Positions 32,442 through 44,577 of a stretch of 64,000 nt of DNA are shown piece after piece (positions within the stretch are counted from its first letter, which is position 1; every line of letters starts with the position of its first letter). The notes under the pieces are model-generated. The model saw only the letters and a list, made by a program, of their open reading frames with translations. It was not told the origin of the DNA and did no database searches. Source of the stretch: Sweltsa coloradensis (lineage: Eukaryota; Arthropoda; Insecta; Plecoptera; Chloroperlidae); the NCBI GenBank assembly GCA_024449915.1, contig JAMZAV010001732.1, forward strand, positions 186,001-250,000. Direction: 5' to 3'. A program made the translations under genes and the position numbers.

Positions 32442-33018
32442 CCGTATCGGACCGAATATAGTGCGATGTTTTTTCCGAAAATACTACCTCTAAAACAGCA
32501 CTCGCGTTATTTCCGCGCTCTTGCATTTGAAATAGCGCCTGAACATAGGCCACCCGCAATACAACTCCCGCGCATCGCCCCGCCCACCCACTCGATCCAG
32601 CCGAACCCGTGATCTGAAGCGGGCGAGCGACATCATCACGGGTTCCGCGGAAAATGACCACCAAAATAACGGTGCGTACAATTTAAAAAGTTTTTTCTTG
32701 GGAATCGATTCTCAGGTCACAATGATCGATTCCAATTTTTTGGAATCAATGTCATCCCTAAATCGGACTGGTGAACTGTGTTTGGATTATGTGAGCTTCC
32801 CTACACTGTTAAAAAACATAGGCCTAGGCCCTAACATTGTTCAAAATGTTTTGTTGTAAGAGTGAAACTTAGGCTCTTCATTCATTGCCATTGTAATTTT
32901 ATTGACGAATGTTTCTTGTGCATTTTAATTTTCTTTGATTTTTTCTTTTTTCTTGAAATGATTCCGAAAACTTGGGTCGTGTCATATTTGAGATTGTGCT
33001 ATATTCGGTCCAGTACGG
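32442..33018. mobile_element. TIR element with TA target duplication
   Basis: Ends CCGTATCGGACCGAATATAG and CTATATTCGGTCCAGTACGG are 20-bp inverted repeats, each flanked by TA, as for Tc1/mariner-type MITEs. It contains CCCGCGCATCGCCCCGCCCA. The minus-strand open frames inside are not transposase-like. Confidence 0.75.
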
Positions 33019-33197
33019 TACTAACGAACGCCACCTTGATTCTAAACGGAGAGGATAACTTGTCGTATGTCTCGGCCAGTTTGCTCAGTGTGCGTAGTTG
33101 TCTGGGTGGTCGCGTCTCCCCAACACACGGAGAGTAGCCGCGTGAATGCGCTGTACAGTATAGGGTTGTGCAAACGCTCACAATTTGAACGTGAGCG

Positions 33198-33267
33198 GTG
33201 GCTCATACGATTTTTCTCCTAGCTTCCGACACTAGGAGGACGTGGGTTCGAATCCCGTACAAGACAG
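33198..33267 (+). repeat. tRNA-like sequence
   Basis: GTGGCTCATACGATT, an anticodon-like stem CTCCTAG/CTAGGAG, and GTGGGTTCGAATCCCGTAC (good T-arm/B box). The acceptor stem does not close, so this is a pseudogene or SINE head rather than a functional tRNA. Confidence 0.5.
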
Positions 33268-33374
33268 GGGTTTTTACTTCGATGCATCACCTCTCATTGT
33301 CTCGAATGGCAATATAATATTGCAATATAAGAGACTTTTTTCCCCCGGTGTCCGCATTTCGGTACATTATTAAG

Positions 33375-33688
33375 TGGGGTCGGGATTCAATTATAAATTC
33401 ATAATCGATGTCAACCAATAATTTCGACATCACATCGAAAAAAAATTGACATCAATTTTGTTAATTTTTTATTATTATTTTTCCCATGTTTTTTTTTACC
33501 GTAAAAATAGGTAATGTCATAATGCAAAAAGTAAAATATAAGGTTTTTCTTTTTACATGGTTTCAAAATCAATTTTCCTGTGATTTTTTTTTTTAAGTTA
33601 GCAAATTGATGTCAAATCGAAAGTGAATTTTGCTTCGACATCGATGTCAAATCGAATAATCGATGTCAAGAATCAAGACCCAGCCCTA
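33375..33688. mobile_element. TAGGGTTGGG-family MITE, second copy
   Basis: GGGGTCGGGATTCAATTATA through AAGACCCAGCCCTA matches 10537-10864 over its length, including ATCGATGTCAA words at both ends. Confidence 0.78.
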
Positions 33689-33814
33689 TTATTGTCATCT
33701 TGTGAGACGTGCATCCCTTTTGTTACTGTCGATGCCTTGAGGCATTTAATCAATCGTTTCCTTGTATCTAGCTCTAGCACATAACAGCAGACGTTGTGCA
33801 ACAAAATTTATTAA

Positions 33815-33908
33815 ATAAATAATAAATTTGTATTTAGAGTCTACCCACTCAGTCATATAACTGATTTTCATTGGGATACAGTAAACAAAAGCGACCAAGC
33901 CAACCCTG
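33815..33908 (-). repeat. SINE 3'-tail fragment
   Basis: (AAAT)n, then TTTAGAGTCTACCCACTCAG through CCAAGCCAACCCTG. It is cut at the internal site where the next element begins. Confidence 0.78.
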
Positions 33909-34304
33909 TAGGGATGCACATCGATACTTTTTTCATTACCGATTATCAAAATGGTAGTGTCCTTATCGAATCGATATTATTAATATTATCAATATAACCT
34001 ACAAAGCCTGTTCCGACCTATAAGTGGAACCTCAAGTAAGTCAAAACAATACAATCGCTTTTCGTTTGCTGCCTCACTGTCTTCGACATCATGTGTTTGG
34101 CTTTCGTGATCGACTGATAACTTATTTCCAAACATAGATCTCGAGTGTGTGTGAGATAATCTCCGTCTTAAGAGTTTGGTTCGTGCCACTATTGACCAAT
34201 TATTTGATATTTCAATAATTGATAACGAATCTTGGTATTGATTATTAAAATTTTGTCCATTATTAATTATTGATCAATAATATCGATTATCGTGTGCATC
34301 CCTA
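33909..34304. mobile_element. hAT-like MITE adjoining a SINE fragment
   Basis: TAGGGATGCACATCGATA and TATCGATTATCGTGTGCATCCCTA are clear terminal inverted repeats, with TCAATAAT/ATTGAT words subterminally. No matching 8-bp duplication: the left flank is SINE, the right flank is not. Insertion then deletion, or capture of the SINE tail, are both possible. Confidence 0.8.
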
Positions 34305-34324
34305 AAAATTAACATTGAAGATTA

Positions 34325-35230
34325 CTAGGAAAACGCTCAGTTGGACGCGTTGTTGAGCGAGCACCGGTACGTGCAACATGACCCGAGTACGACATTCCCA
34401 TAATGTTACTGTCTTGACCGATTTAGTTGAAAATTTGTAAAATAGGAGAAATGGATAAAATCCACCAAGAATTCTGGTCACTATGTACTGCCACCTAGAA
34501 GAAATCAAGAGTAAAATAGTTTTTCCAAAGAAAATATGATGTCAAGGTCCTCAGAATTCTTGTGCGACTTTTCGTTGCCATGGTAACGTTACTTTGTTAA
34601 AATGTAATTTCTATCTACACTACTTATCGGATCAAAATAAAAATAACATATTCGTGACCGGACGGACATTCTAATGATTTGGCTACCTCAGATTTGTCGC
34701 CGTTTAGTTTTTAAAAAAACTTTAGGTTAACTGTAACTTTAATAACTTTTTGAATGATTTTGCCACAAAACTAATGGCATTCAATCGGAACGAAACTTGC
34801 GGATGGTCAAAATTTCAACTCGATCCGAGCCTCCGTTTGACCGCTATCATGAGCCAAAAAAGCTGTGCGACTTTCCGTTGCCATGGTAACGGACTTTGTT
34901 ATAATGTAATTTCATCTACACTACTTATCGGATCAAAATAAAAATAACATATTCGTGATCGACGGACATTCTAAATGATTTGGCCACCTCAGATTTTGTC
35001 GCCGTTTAGTTTGAAAAAAAAACTTTCGATAACTTAATGTAACTTTTTAACTTTTGAACGATTTTGCACAAAACTATACAGCAACCCGCCTAGGTGCATG
35101 TACATGTGTGCAAAATTTCAGGTCGATCAGAGAAACGGTGCGACCTGTATCGAAGCAGTAACAGAAAAAAAAAAAAACAGACATTCGAGCCATAAGAGTC
35201 AAGTGGAGACGCTCGCTTCGCTCGCTCAAT
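34325..35230 (+). repeat. Dispersed repeat family B, long copy with internal duplication
   Basis: Begins ACTAGGAAAACGCTC and ends GTGGAGACGCTCGCTTCGCT CGCTCAAT. A segment with TTGCCATGGTAACG, CTACACTACTTATCGGATCA and GACGGACATTCTAA appears at 34558-34760 and again at 34861-35050, so the middle is duplicated with about 300-bp spacing. A shorter inverted relative is at 50484-50886. No protein motif is recognisable. Confidence 0.75.
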
Positions 35231-35632
35231 TACCGATAATATCGTTTTAATTTCTATTCGAGTTAAGAAACTTGGAAATGATCGATGAACAACCCCTCTG
35301 AAAGTTGTAAAAAATATCGCGGTTCGCACAACCCTTTGTACTGAATCTTTGGAACGTATGGTGTCCCCACTGAATTCGACTTCAAACGAGTGGGTCAGTC
35401 GATAATACACAAATTGCATGTTTATTTTATTCAATACAATGCTTAGGTCAGTAAGTTACTGTCAAAAATGTGACTGGAAAAACTTTTAAATAATAGGAAG
35501 TAAATGTCGTATATGTATATTGTATAGTATAGCCTACACTATGTAATATATTTGTAATACTAACTAAGTTTACTTTAAAGACTGTTTCACTGTCAGCATT
35601 CTTGTAATGAAGTATCAGCTAGTATAAATGAT

Positions 35633-35929
35633 CGGGGCATTTCGAAACACGTTACGACAGAGCCAAAGCGCGCTGCGTGTCGTCAGAAACTAGCTTCCAA
35701 TTGTTTGATTGACTTAGCCTCAACTTTGTTTTGAAAGTGGCCAATAAGCGAACGCAATAGGACGAGTCTCGACAAACTTCACATCACACGGAATCTTATC
35801 CTATTATCTTCACCGTCCACTGCTCCGTAAATAAATATTTTAAGCTCTGTCGTCGTCCGAATTTGAAAAGTCTAACTTCTTGAATATACGACTATCATAT
35901 TTGACGTAAGCGCGTCTCGGAATGCCCCG
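35633..35929. mobile_element. Small TIR element, GGGGCATTTCG ends
   Basis: CGGGGCATTTCGAAACACG at the left matches the reverse complement of CGCGTCTCGGAATGCCCCG at the right, with GTTACG/CGTAAG continuing the match. Target duplication not resolved. Confidence 0.6.
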
Positions 35930-37328
35930 TGTGTAGTAAGTGTAGCTTCAACAATGTGTCAAAGTAGGCTGCTAGAGAGAGTTAGCGTTGAATTTCTTTA
36001 CGTGGTACATGAGGTATTCATTCATTGAATTGATGTTGAGATTATTTGCGCAGCTACGTTAAATAAGTACGTACTTTTAACTGTTCTATGTTCTTTGATA
36101 AATATTTAATAAATTAAAGTTGTATTTTGAGTAGCCGTATCTACCTGATTGCAAGCCTGCCTTTTTTTGACACATTTTGTAGCTCAAAACGGCCACTCGG
36201 CTTGCAATCGGTGGCAAACTTGTGGATGTTTTCAACCTACACTATTTTGTTATTGCTAAACTTTTAATCAGGGGTCGGCTTGCAATTGAGGAAATATGAC
36301 TTCGTCTATTCATTCAAGGCTACATAAGTAAATTCACAAACGTATGTTAACTCATTGGAGTATACTTCGACGAGTCCTACTCGTCCATTTTCCGGGGAAC
36401 TTTAAAGGGGGTTCAAAAAATACAAAAAAAAATTAAAAATTAAAAAAAGTCTCGAAATTTTGAAAAAATTAAAAAATCAGAAAAAAAAAACATCTTTTTA
36501 GCCAAGCATAGAAAATAACCGTTTTATTTCAAATTAATGGGCTACGTCAAATCCAAACTTTGCCAAAATTTTTGAAATATTGCCCCGGAAAAAAAAGTAT
36601 TAAAAATTAAAATTATAAAAAAAAAATCATATTGTACCCTAAAAACCTAAATTTCTGAAATAAATTAAATGGTACTCCAATGGGTTAAGGGAGGCTGCCC
36701 TGCTGTCTGTTGCCGACAATTTTGTAAGCACTCCCAGCATTGATTTCCCGGCTATTAACCTTTGGAAAGGCATTGAAGCCACAGACTCTTTGATTTTTTT
36801 TAAATCAATTTTTTTAGAAGACCGCAGTGGCAGTGATGGTTTAATGACGTACCTATTGGGTTTTGTCAGGGTACGGTAACATGTTCATCTTTGCCATTGA
36901 AAGGGTTCCGGGATTGAAAGTACCCGAAAATCAAACACTTAATTTATTTAATATTTAAAAATGAACAGTCCATTTATGTGCACTTGATGCCACCTTACCG
37001 TCGGCAGTGCATTGTCTCTGGATGGTAATCTGTACGATTAGTTACTGAACTTGTTGATTATCGATTATGCAGTGTACGGCTCTCGTGAAAAGTTAACTTT
37101 ACCATGCGCTATTTGTCCTGTATGCCTTGCATTGACAACATGTACTTGAGGAAGTAATTTATTATATATAAATAATAATAAGTACATTATTTTATGTATT
37201 TCTAATTTCTATTTTCAAAATAACATCATTTGAACTAACTAAATGATCTCTACAAAAAACAGATTGGAATATGTCGTAATGAATGAAAATATGTGCTAAT
37301 AAACTTTTGAAATATAGGCTACTGTTTA
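35930..37328. other. Intergenic, nothing recognised
   Basis: AT-rich with several A-runs (36410-36660). No exon-like GC3 segment. Confidence 0.5.
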
Positions 37329-37600
37329 TTCTTTATTATTTCTGCTTCTAATGCAGAAGGTCCCGCTTTTAATCCTGGGCTTAAACTTGTCTTTAATACC
37401 TATACCTATACATAATATATTATGTACAGGGTGACATTGGAGCCGTCCTAGCAACAAAGCACATTGTAATAAATTGTTATTGAGAAATAAAAACAGATTT
37501 GTTTTGTCCACCATTTGGTCATTTCTGCCCCAAGTAGTTTAGCGAGGCTTGTTGTATAAACCACAGTTTATGCGTTGCTGGTTCAAAGCCTGGCTTGGCA
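37329..37600 (+). repeat. Old SINE relic and adjoining tRNA-like piece
   Basis: CTGCTTCTAATGCAGAAGGTCCCGCT and GTGACATTGGAGCCGTCCTAGCAAC correspond to SINE head and body in head-first orientation. 37535-37600 (GCTTGTTGTATAAACC ... GCTGGTTCAAAGCC) is tRNA-like. Confidence 0.55.
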
Positions 37601-37664
37601 TCTCGTGTGGAATTTGTTTTGTTTTTAGTTTTTACCTTTTGTATAATTAGATTCATGCACGTAC

Positions 37665-37898
37665 TGATTACCACCATTGCAAAAATATACGTGAAGCCCA
37701 AACGTCGCTACCGTTAGCTACAAATCGCTCCCATCTACTTTAACATACAAACTGACCTTTTCAAGATGGCTTAAAATTGTGACGGAAGTGGACCAAGACT
37801 GGGGATCTAGTCTACTATAGATGTTAAATATCATTGGATGCATGCGTCATTCTGATTACCACCATTGCAAAAATATACGGGAAGCCCAAACGTCGCTC
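37665..37898. repeat. Direct repeat, about 46 bp, 188-bp offset
   Basis: CTGATTACCACCATTGCAAA then AATATACG(T/G)GAAGCCCAAACGTCGCT occurs at about 37665-37711 and 37853-37898. The sequence between is unique, with CCAAGACTGGGGATC. Confidence 0.85.
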
Positions 37899-40800
37899 GG
37901 TAGCTACATATCTCTTCTTCCAAGACAACGCACTTCCGGCGGCTTGACCTATGTTTCACAGTTTAGTATAGTACCCGTTCATCATAATAACAACTAGTAC
38001 CGGTACTACTTATATTGTTTTACATTCTATGAAGGCCTATCCATTGAATGTTTAATTGTAAATAGTTTTTACCTAAAACACCAGTTGAAATATTTATTGC
38101 TATCTGTGCTCGATGCATTATAAAATGTGGCACTAACACAAATTCTGATAAAATATTATTATTAGGAAAAATTAGCTTTACACTTTTTGCATTGCTTTTA
38201 GAAACTTGTACAAAGTGATTTTGTGACACCGTTTACATGTGTTTAATAATATTGACCGATCAATTCTTTACAGAACAGACTAAACTAACGCTTGATTTTT
38301 TAGGAAAACATTTCAATAGGGAAGTCTCACCAGTTTTAGATATTAGCGCTGGAGTACAGAATCAGTAGATATTCACTTAATAACACCATCGCCATAGTTT
38401 ATAACACTAACTAAAAACTGTATATTCCACAGAGGTACAAAGTTTGACGTTTACTCTTTCCCGCGCTTTTATCGTGAAAAGACGTGTGACGTCATAACCC
38501 TAAAGACATTGTTGGTAATGAATGAAATTGACCACGGTCTTCTAGATCACGGAGCTAAATTCACCTCTCGGCCGTTCACCAGCTCGTGTTAAAACAATAG
38601 TCCATTGTTGACATTTTCTTTATAAATGTTTTTGTAAAACCATTAATTGTTAAAAATGTATACACAAATGTGCAAATTTTACATCTTGTTATACAAATTA
38701 TTGTTTATTAGTATTTCTTAATCATACTACAAACAAATTTTATTCTAAAAGTGCTTCTAGAAGTAAGATAATCATCAAAAATGCTGTTTATTCAATGAGC
38801 ACACGGTGATTGGTTGTAGGGTTATGACGTATTGCCCTGTTTTTCCCGCCATTATTACGCTAAATCTTTAAGCTCACTTTAGTGACTGAAAATGTTTTTG
38901 AAATAACGAAAATGTTATATTTATGTAATCAGAAAACTGGCCCTGAATATAGTAGAATAATAAAAAATATTTGTGAGTCTTCCCAATTATTTTAAATTCT
39001 TCTTCCATCGTTAATAATGGGTTTTCATATTGTTTGGTATCCGGATCCCTCCTTAATATTAGTAGCGTACTAAGCCTTAGCTTGCATAGGCTTCATATTG
39101 TGGATTTTAGATTTAATTACCAGTTACATGTTACCACTAGAACACTGTGTATATTATGTGTATAAATAAAATAATGCATACCTATAAGTTATGTATAATG
39201 TGACCTCTATGTGTAATTGTGTCAACGGTAAAAAATAAAGTGATTTTACAAATTGATCGTATGTATTATTACATAATCATCACCGAGTCCAAGCTCGAGA
39301 TTATGGTATAGAAGAGGTTGTTCCCTGTAAATAGAGAAATGATAGACCAAGTCTTATTTACTGACCAGGAAAACGTCATATTTGTTGATAGAAGAGAGGT
39401 CGTGCCATGTTTCATTCTGCATTGGACTTGATTAGCGTTTAAAACTAACTAACTTTGAATTTAACATGAATTTATATATTTTATTCAAAAAACACCATTA
39501 TAGAACATACGTATTTTAAAATACCTACGTTGGAAAACGCTACAAAGTACGAGGTAAGATCAAATACCGTAATAGGAATAGCTTCCCTATTAATACGAAC
39601 TACTGAAGGTAAATATTGGCGACAATCAAATGACAAACAATTCGATGAAGTTCCAGACCAAAACCCCGCCGCGCTACTAACAACATAATCCTAATCGACA
39701 AAGAAGTTCAACTTCTTGATCTAATTTATTTATTTATTTATTTATTTATTTGTATAAGAGTCTAGAGCACAAGTACCATTTTACATAGACAATCCTAATA
39801 TAATATATAAATAAAGTTAAAATTAAAATTAAATTAATATACCTTCAAATTGACAAATAATTATATGGTGATGAACAATAAACAAATATATCAAAATTAT
39901 AAGTGCAACAAAACATAAGAGTAAATAATGTTTATGTAAAAATATTAACAGGGATGTGTTGAAAAAGAATAGAGGGGGGAATGCTAATAGTTCGAGTCGA
40001 AGACCACAGGGGTTTTTGTCCCCACTGCCGCCTGGGTTAAATTCGGGGAGTAGTTTGTATTAATAGTGAAGCTTTTCCTATGTGGGTATTTAGCAAGATT
40101 GCAGCTAGAGAGATTAGCAGAATTTAGGGGAACATTGAGAGTGGAGATTAGGTACACCTTGGTCACTGCATGCATTCACCGCCCGACATTCAAAACATGA
40201 TACAAAAAGAATTATTTGTTAAAGAACAAAAGCCATTGTTGTTAAATTAAATGCCACACATTTTCAGCCTATTTTCAATTGGTTATTTCTTGTAGGTTTG
40301 AATCGTAACAGATTTTGATGAAAATGTTAACAGCACCCACAAATTTGTTCCTCGATGTTTTTTTTTTTTTAATTTCAGCGCAATCAATTCAGTGGTTCTG
40401 ATGGTTTTTAACACACAGATACACAACAAAAATACAGAGGTTGAGTTATATAAGACTTATTCTCTCCCTCATCTAACGAAACTACGCTTGTTCGTATCTA
40501 AGCTTGTGCGATGCTAGTGGCAACTGTGAGTTTGACCCTCCCTCCTAAGCAGTGTCAATTTTAGGCCTAGGCGCGCGCCTAGGGCCCCTCGATCTAGGGG
40601 GCCCCCAAATAAATCCATTTCCATATTGCTTCTCTGTGCTTGTCACTGCCAATATAGTTTCTTGGGCATCATTTCATTTAGTAAAATAATATTAACATCT
40701 TCAACCAAATCGCTTTGGTAAAATGTAAATGCATTGTAATATTTAAGCAATAGTTATGGTCTAATGGCTTTTAAGTATATTATACTTGTATAAAATAGGC

Positions 40801-41936
40801 ACTTTTCTTGGAACAAAATTTATATTTTAGAGTGCCTAAAACTCGTTAAAATGCTCAAACACATTCTAAGAATCAAAACAAATTCCCAGGGCTGTGCCTC
40901 GGACCCGCATTTGCTGGGGGGCAACCCCCTAAATAATGTAAACGCGCCTCTGCTTCTAAGAATTGCCTTAGTTCAAACATTGAGTATGTAGGCCTACCTA
41001 TAAACTCCCACAACCACAACTCAAGTAAGTTTTCTAAAGGACCAATGTATCCAAGTTCTATAATATACAACAATTTCCCCCTCCATGTAAAAAATACTCT
41101 AATAAATGAAACTTACAGCATCCCTACAGGAAAACATTTTCTACAAGCTGGATGAATACCCTAATCAATCCCACTAAGATAATCCCAAACCCAACATCAT
41201 ATTATTATTATTATTATTTATTATTATTATCCCTAGATAACTTATGTTACAATGTAACATCACCATTAATTCCCGCAAAATCACATCATCACCAATGTAA
41301 TAAATGTGATCTATCTATCGTTATATACTTATACATAGATTTGATTATTTATTAGAACTACTGTATTTATTAATACAATATGATGTAATCTAGCCATCGT
41401 TATTCACACTTTCTCACTGAGAAGCATAGCCTACCTACAATGTATGATCAATGTGAATGAGGAAACTAAACTAAACTAAAGATGGTAGCTTATACTTTAT
41501 TTTTACTCTGTGTCCTTGTAGCAATTGTATCTGTAGGCCTACAACAGAGTTTTGTTTTGCTTAAAAAATAAAAGTTATCTTACATATAATAGTCAACTGT
41601 ACTCTATGGTTTAGATAACGAACGAGTGAACAATGCTCACCTAATAGTCTCTTGTCTGGTATGGAAAACAGTCCCTCGATCCCGCGCCACTCTTGGTTCT
41701 TCCCTCTTTGCACTTCGCGTTCACAAGTTCACACTTCAGTTGTACGATTACAAACTTTCTATCCCAGCTCTCCCGTCACCACGAGACCTCGGATGAAGTC
41801 AACACTCTGTTCGTCAGGGAGGCTGACCACTGCTCCACAAGACACCACTCCGCGTTGGTTAGTATATTAGTACAGGTGTACAACCACTGATTTTACATTC
41901 TATAGATGTGTTTAAAGTTATGATTTGACCAAATAT
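37899..41936. other. Long intergenic stretch, few features
   Basis: Includes CGTCATAACCCTA at 38490 and its reverse complement at 38816 (possible degenerate TIR pair), (TTTA)n at 39723-39752, a tailed repeat at about 40260-40510 like the one at 20400, and (ATT)n at 41203-41230. No exon with splice support was found. Confidence 0.5.
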
Positions 41937-42240
41937 AGGTTGATGCACAACAGCCCGTGAAGCAAGCCGACGAGAACAAATCAAATAATAAATGTGTTGA
42001 TTATATTTTGTTATTTCGCACATTTCTATTTTATTTATTTCGCATATTACTCGCATATAAACCATCAATCAGCTGATACATCTTGATTCCGATTGGTTCC
42101 GGTAATGTACGGAATGGGAACGATTGAACTTGGCTAAGTTCCCGTTCTCGTCCCGCTTTATTGTGCATCGTGTCGAAAGTTAACATGAAATTAAACTTTC
42201 TTCCCGTTCTCGTTACCGGGCAATTGTGCATCGGCCTTAA
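41937..42240. mobile_element. Possible TIR element, GATGCACAA ends
   Basis: TAGGTTGATGCACAACAGCCCG and CGGGCAATTGTGCATCGGCCTTA are imperfect inverted termini. CCCGTTCTCG words are iterated inside. Target duplication not visible. Confidence 0.5.
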
Positions 42241-42516
42241 GTTTACAACTGCCAAGGTCCCAAAATTTTGTGTGTGTGTGTCAGAAAAATAATTTGTGGA
42301 ATTTGTCAAATTCCGGTTTAAATATGATGTGGATGTTAAAAGTCGACCACATTAATTGTAGCTAACTTTAAAAAAAGCGACTTTTTTCATTCTTTGGATT
42401 ACAAAACAACCATTCGTTGCAAATAACAATGATTTGTAATCCCATCTGATCCCGATGGTAGTTTCACAAGTTTTTTTAACTTTTAGTTCTATCGTAATAA
42501 TCTTTGTTTTTAATAG

Positions 42517-42584
42517 CCATTTACAAGAAAAACAAGTTGAACAGGAAGGATGTTCACAAACGTGTTGAAAAGAAAGTAAAACAG
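42517..42584 (+). CDS. Candidate short exon (unassigned)
   Basis: A 68-bp segment between tttgtttttaatag and CAG|GTGAAA encodes a Lys-rich peptide (IYKKNKLNRKDVHKRV...) in one open frame. It could belong to a gene upstream or be chance. It does not join in frame to the start exon at 42873, which has its own ATG. Confidence 0.22.
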
Positions 42585-42659
42585 GTGAAACGTTTTTTAA
42601 AATGAAATTGTGTTCTCATTTCCAAGTTCAAAAATGTAGCACACGGCACCACTCTAGGC

Positions 42660-42771
42660 AATTCACGGCTTCCTGAATCGTCAATAAACTACCGACCTGC
42701 GAATGATCCAGATGGGCGTGGCACTTGTGGAGCAATTAAAAATGGCGTCAAGTTGTCAGTGAAACTAGGTG
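42660..42771 (+). promoter_or_regulatory. Candidate 5' UTR exon of the unrecognised gene
   Basis: GATGGGCGTGGCACTTGTGG lies just upstream of a strong donor (AACTAG|GTGAGG at 42771) about 80 bp before the next candidate acceptor (atctgacag, 42849). Short ATG frames here close quickly, so it reads as untranslated leader. The exact start is not defined. Confidence 0.3.
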
Positions 42772-42872
42772 AGGCACTAATAATATTGATTTTTAAACGT
42801 GGTTAAACAATTTAAACGCGTAAGAATGTAAATAATCGGTTTTATTAAATATCTGACAGCAACTATCGAACA

Positions 42873-43006
42873 ATGCCATCCCTCCGCAAGAGAGTAGCTG
42901 GCTTTATTCGGCAGCTTTCCGTAAGTCCAAATCAACCTGACAATGCTGTCATTGGGGGTAACAACGCAGGATCTTCGGGATGCTTCATTCACCGATATCT
43001 TAACGG
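42873..43006 (+). CDS. Unrecognised protein, start exon
   Basis: ATG at 42873 opens MPSLRKRVAGFIRQLSVSPN and continues for 44 codons to a phase-2 donor (AACGG|GTAAAT). It is preceded by acceptor aaatatctgacag at 42849. The Arg/Lys-rich N-terminus is basic, without a signal peptide or membrane segment. Its split Gly codon is completed exactly by the first base of the exon at 50913, the main evidence that they are one gene. The intron between would be 7.9 kb, full of nested transposons. No family recognised. Confidence 0.5.
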
Positions 43007-43818
43007 GTAAATATTACATTTTAGTGGATAGGCCTAGGCCTAGCCGTACTCCTAATATTTTAACATGTTACCATCATAGGGGCATAGGTGTAAGATCTCA
43101 AGTCTAGGCCTAGGCCCCTAGGTAGGCTAGAACCTTGGATTAAACCATGACTGTCCTTCGTTGATATAGCCTTCATTACAACACAACACAGCTGGGCCAA
43201 CGTCTAACCTAGACCTAGGCTATGTGTTCTTTGTATGTTTTGTAATAGGCTTGGGCCTGCATGACAAACTGAGTCAATCTTCAGGTTCAGCTCCTAAAGG
43301 CTTAGACCCTAGACCACAGCCCCTACACCATGCAAAATCTTAGGGACCAAGACCTAGACTTGTGGAAACAAAAGTTAATGTTAGGCCTACATACACGTCT
43401 TTGTTGATGTGTGATTTGTATGTTGAACCCTGGCGTGAAAGGGCGTGTCACATGATTTGCCGCTTCTTGTTCGTCAAGAATGGTTTTTGATTGTTGAGTT
43501 GAGGGCAAAACTACGTACCCATTGTTAATAATATTTATGGGAGATCACTGGGCCTCTTTTGTAGGCTATGTACCTACATTGCCTAAGGTAGGCGAGGCCT
43601 ATGCTATTTCTAGGCCTACACTTCAGTGAACAGGACTGTTGTTTAGCCCATCTTGTGTGGTGTGAAGTAAAGACACTGGATCTAAATAGAGAAGCGCGAT
43701 TGTATGTTCGTGTGTTAAAAATTTCTGGGACCCACCGCCCTAAAAATGTAGGCTTATCGTCCTCACCGTCCAAAAGCATATGTAACTGGATGTAGTCAAA
43801 TTCATGTCAAGCAATTTA
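43007..43818. other. Intron start, TAGGCCTA-rich
   Basis: Dense CTAGGCCTAGG words. Open frames on both strands (43323-43795) lack splice or domain support. Confidence 0.45.
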
Positions 43819-43908
43819 GGGCTAATGTGGGTAATTGGAAACAGGGGGTAATTGGAAACGCCCTTTATAACGTCTGTATGTGAAGTTCAAATTTAAAAAA
43901 AATTGTTA

Positions 43909-44557
43909 TGGCGTTTTCCACTGGGCCGCACTGAGTGCGACGTCAGTGCGCACTGAAACGTCACGGTCACGTGATGCACGGCACCAGTGCTGCCCTGAGT
44001 GCAACTGTCAGTGGAATACGATTATTTTTTCAGTGCATAATATTGAGTGGCAATCCTCACTATCAATATGTCTTCATTTCATACGCTTTTGAAGCAATTG
44101 TGGTGGATGAGAATGGGGTAAAAGTCAAAAGCAATGGCCAATGCATCTTCTAGCCGTTCCCAACTGGACTGAACAGTAAACAATAAACATAACCTCAAAC
44201 TAAAATGTTATGCAAATCTACCTCTGCCAGAATACATGTGGACAACATCTTCTACGTAGGCTAGTTTGTGATTTCTCTGAGACAATTCTGATAATGAATT
44301 GATCAACTCATTGTTGCTGCTATCCTAGGCCTACGAAAAAGTCGATCAAACCTAACAACACAACCAAATTTCGCGGGTCTACGGTTGCACTGGAAAGATT
44401 GCCCTGACCCTCGGAGTCAGTGCGGCTCAGTGTGCACTGCGAGTGCACGGAGCGAGTGCAGTTCGCCCAGTGGTATGCGATATTTTTGCACGAGTGCGAT
44501 TTTCAGCTACCAGTGGAATATGCTACTTGCACTCAGTGCGGCCAGTGGAAAACGCCA
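43909..44557. mobile_element. Harbinger-like MITE with TTA duplication
   Basis: TGGCGTTTTCCACTGG and CCAGTGGAAAACGCCA are perfect 16-bp terminal inverted repeats, each flanked by TTA, the PIF/Harbinger target. Inside, CACTGAGTGC and CCAGTGG words are iterated at both ends. Nested in the 43819-47014 transposon. Confidence 0.88.
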
Positions 44558-44577
44558 TTAGATAGCATGGTCCAGAC

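Noticed and set aside
33198..33267. Functional tRNA gene with anticodon CCG
   Set aside because: Good T-arm and anticodon stem, but the acceptor ends do not pair and the D-arm is poor.
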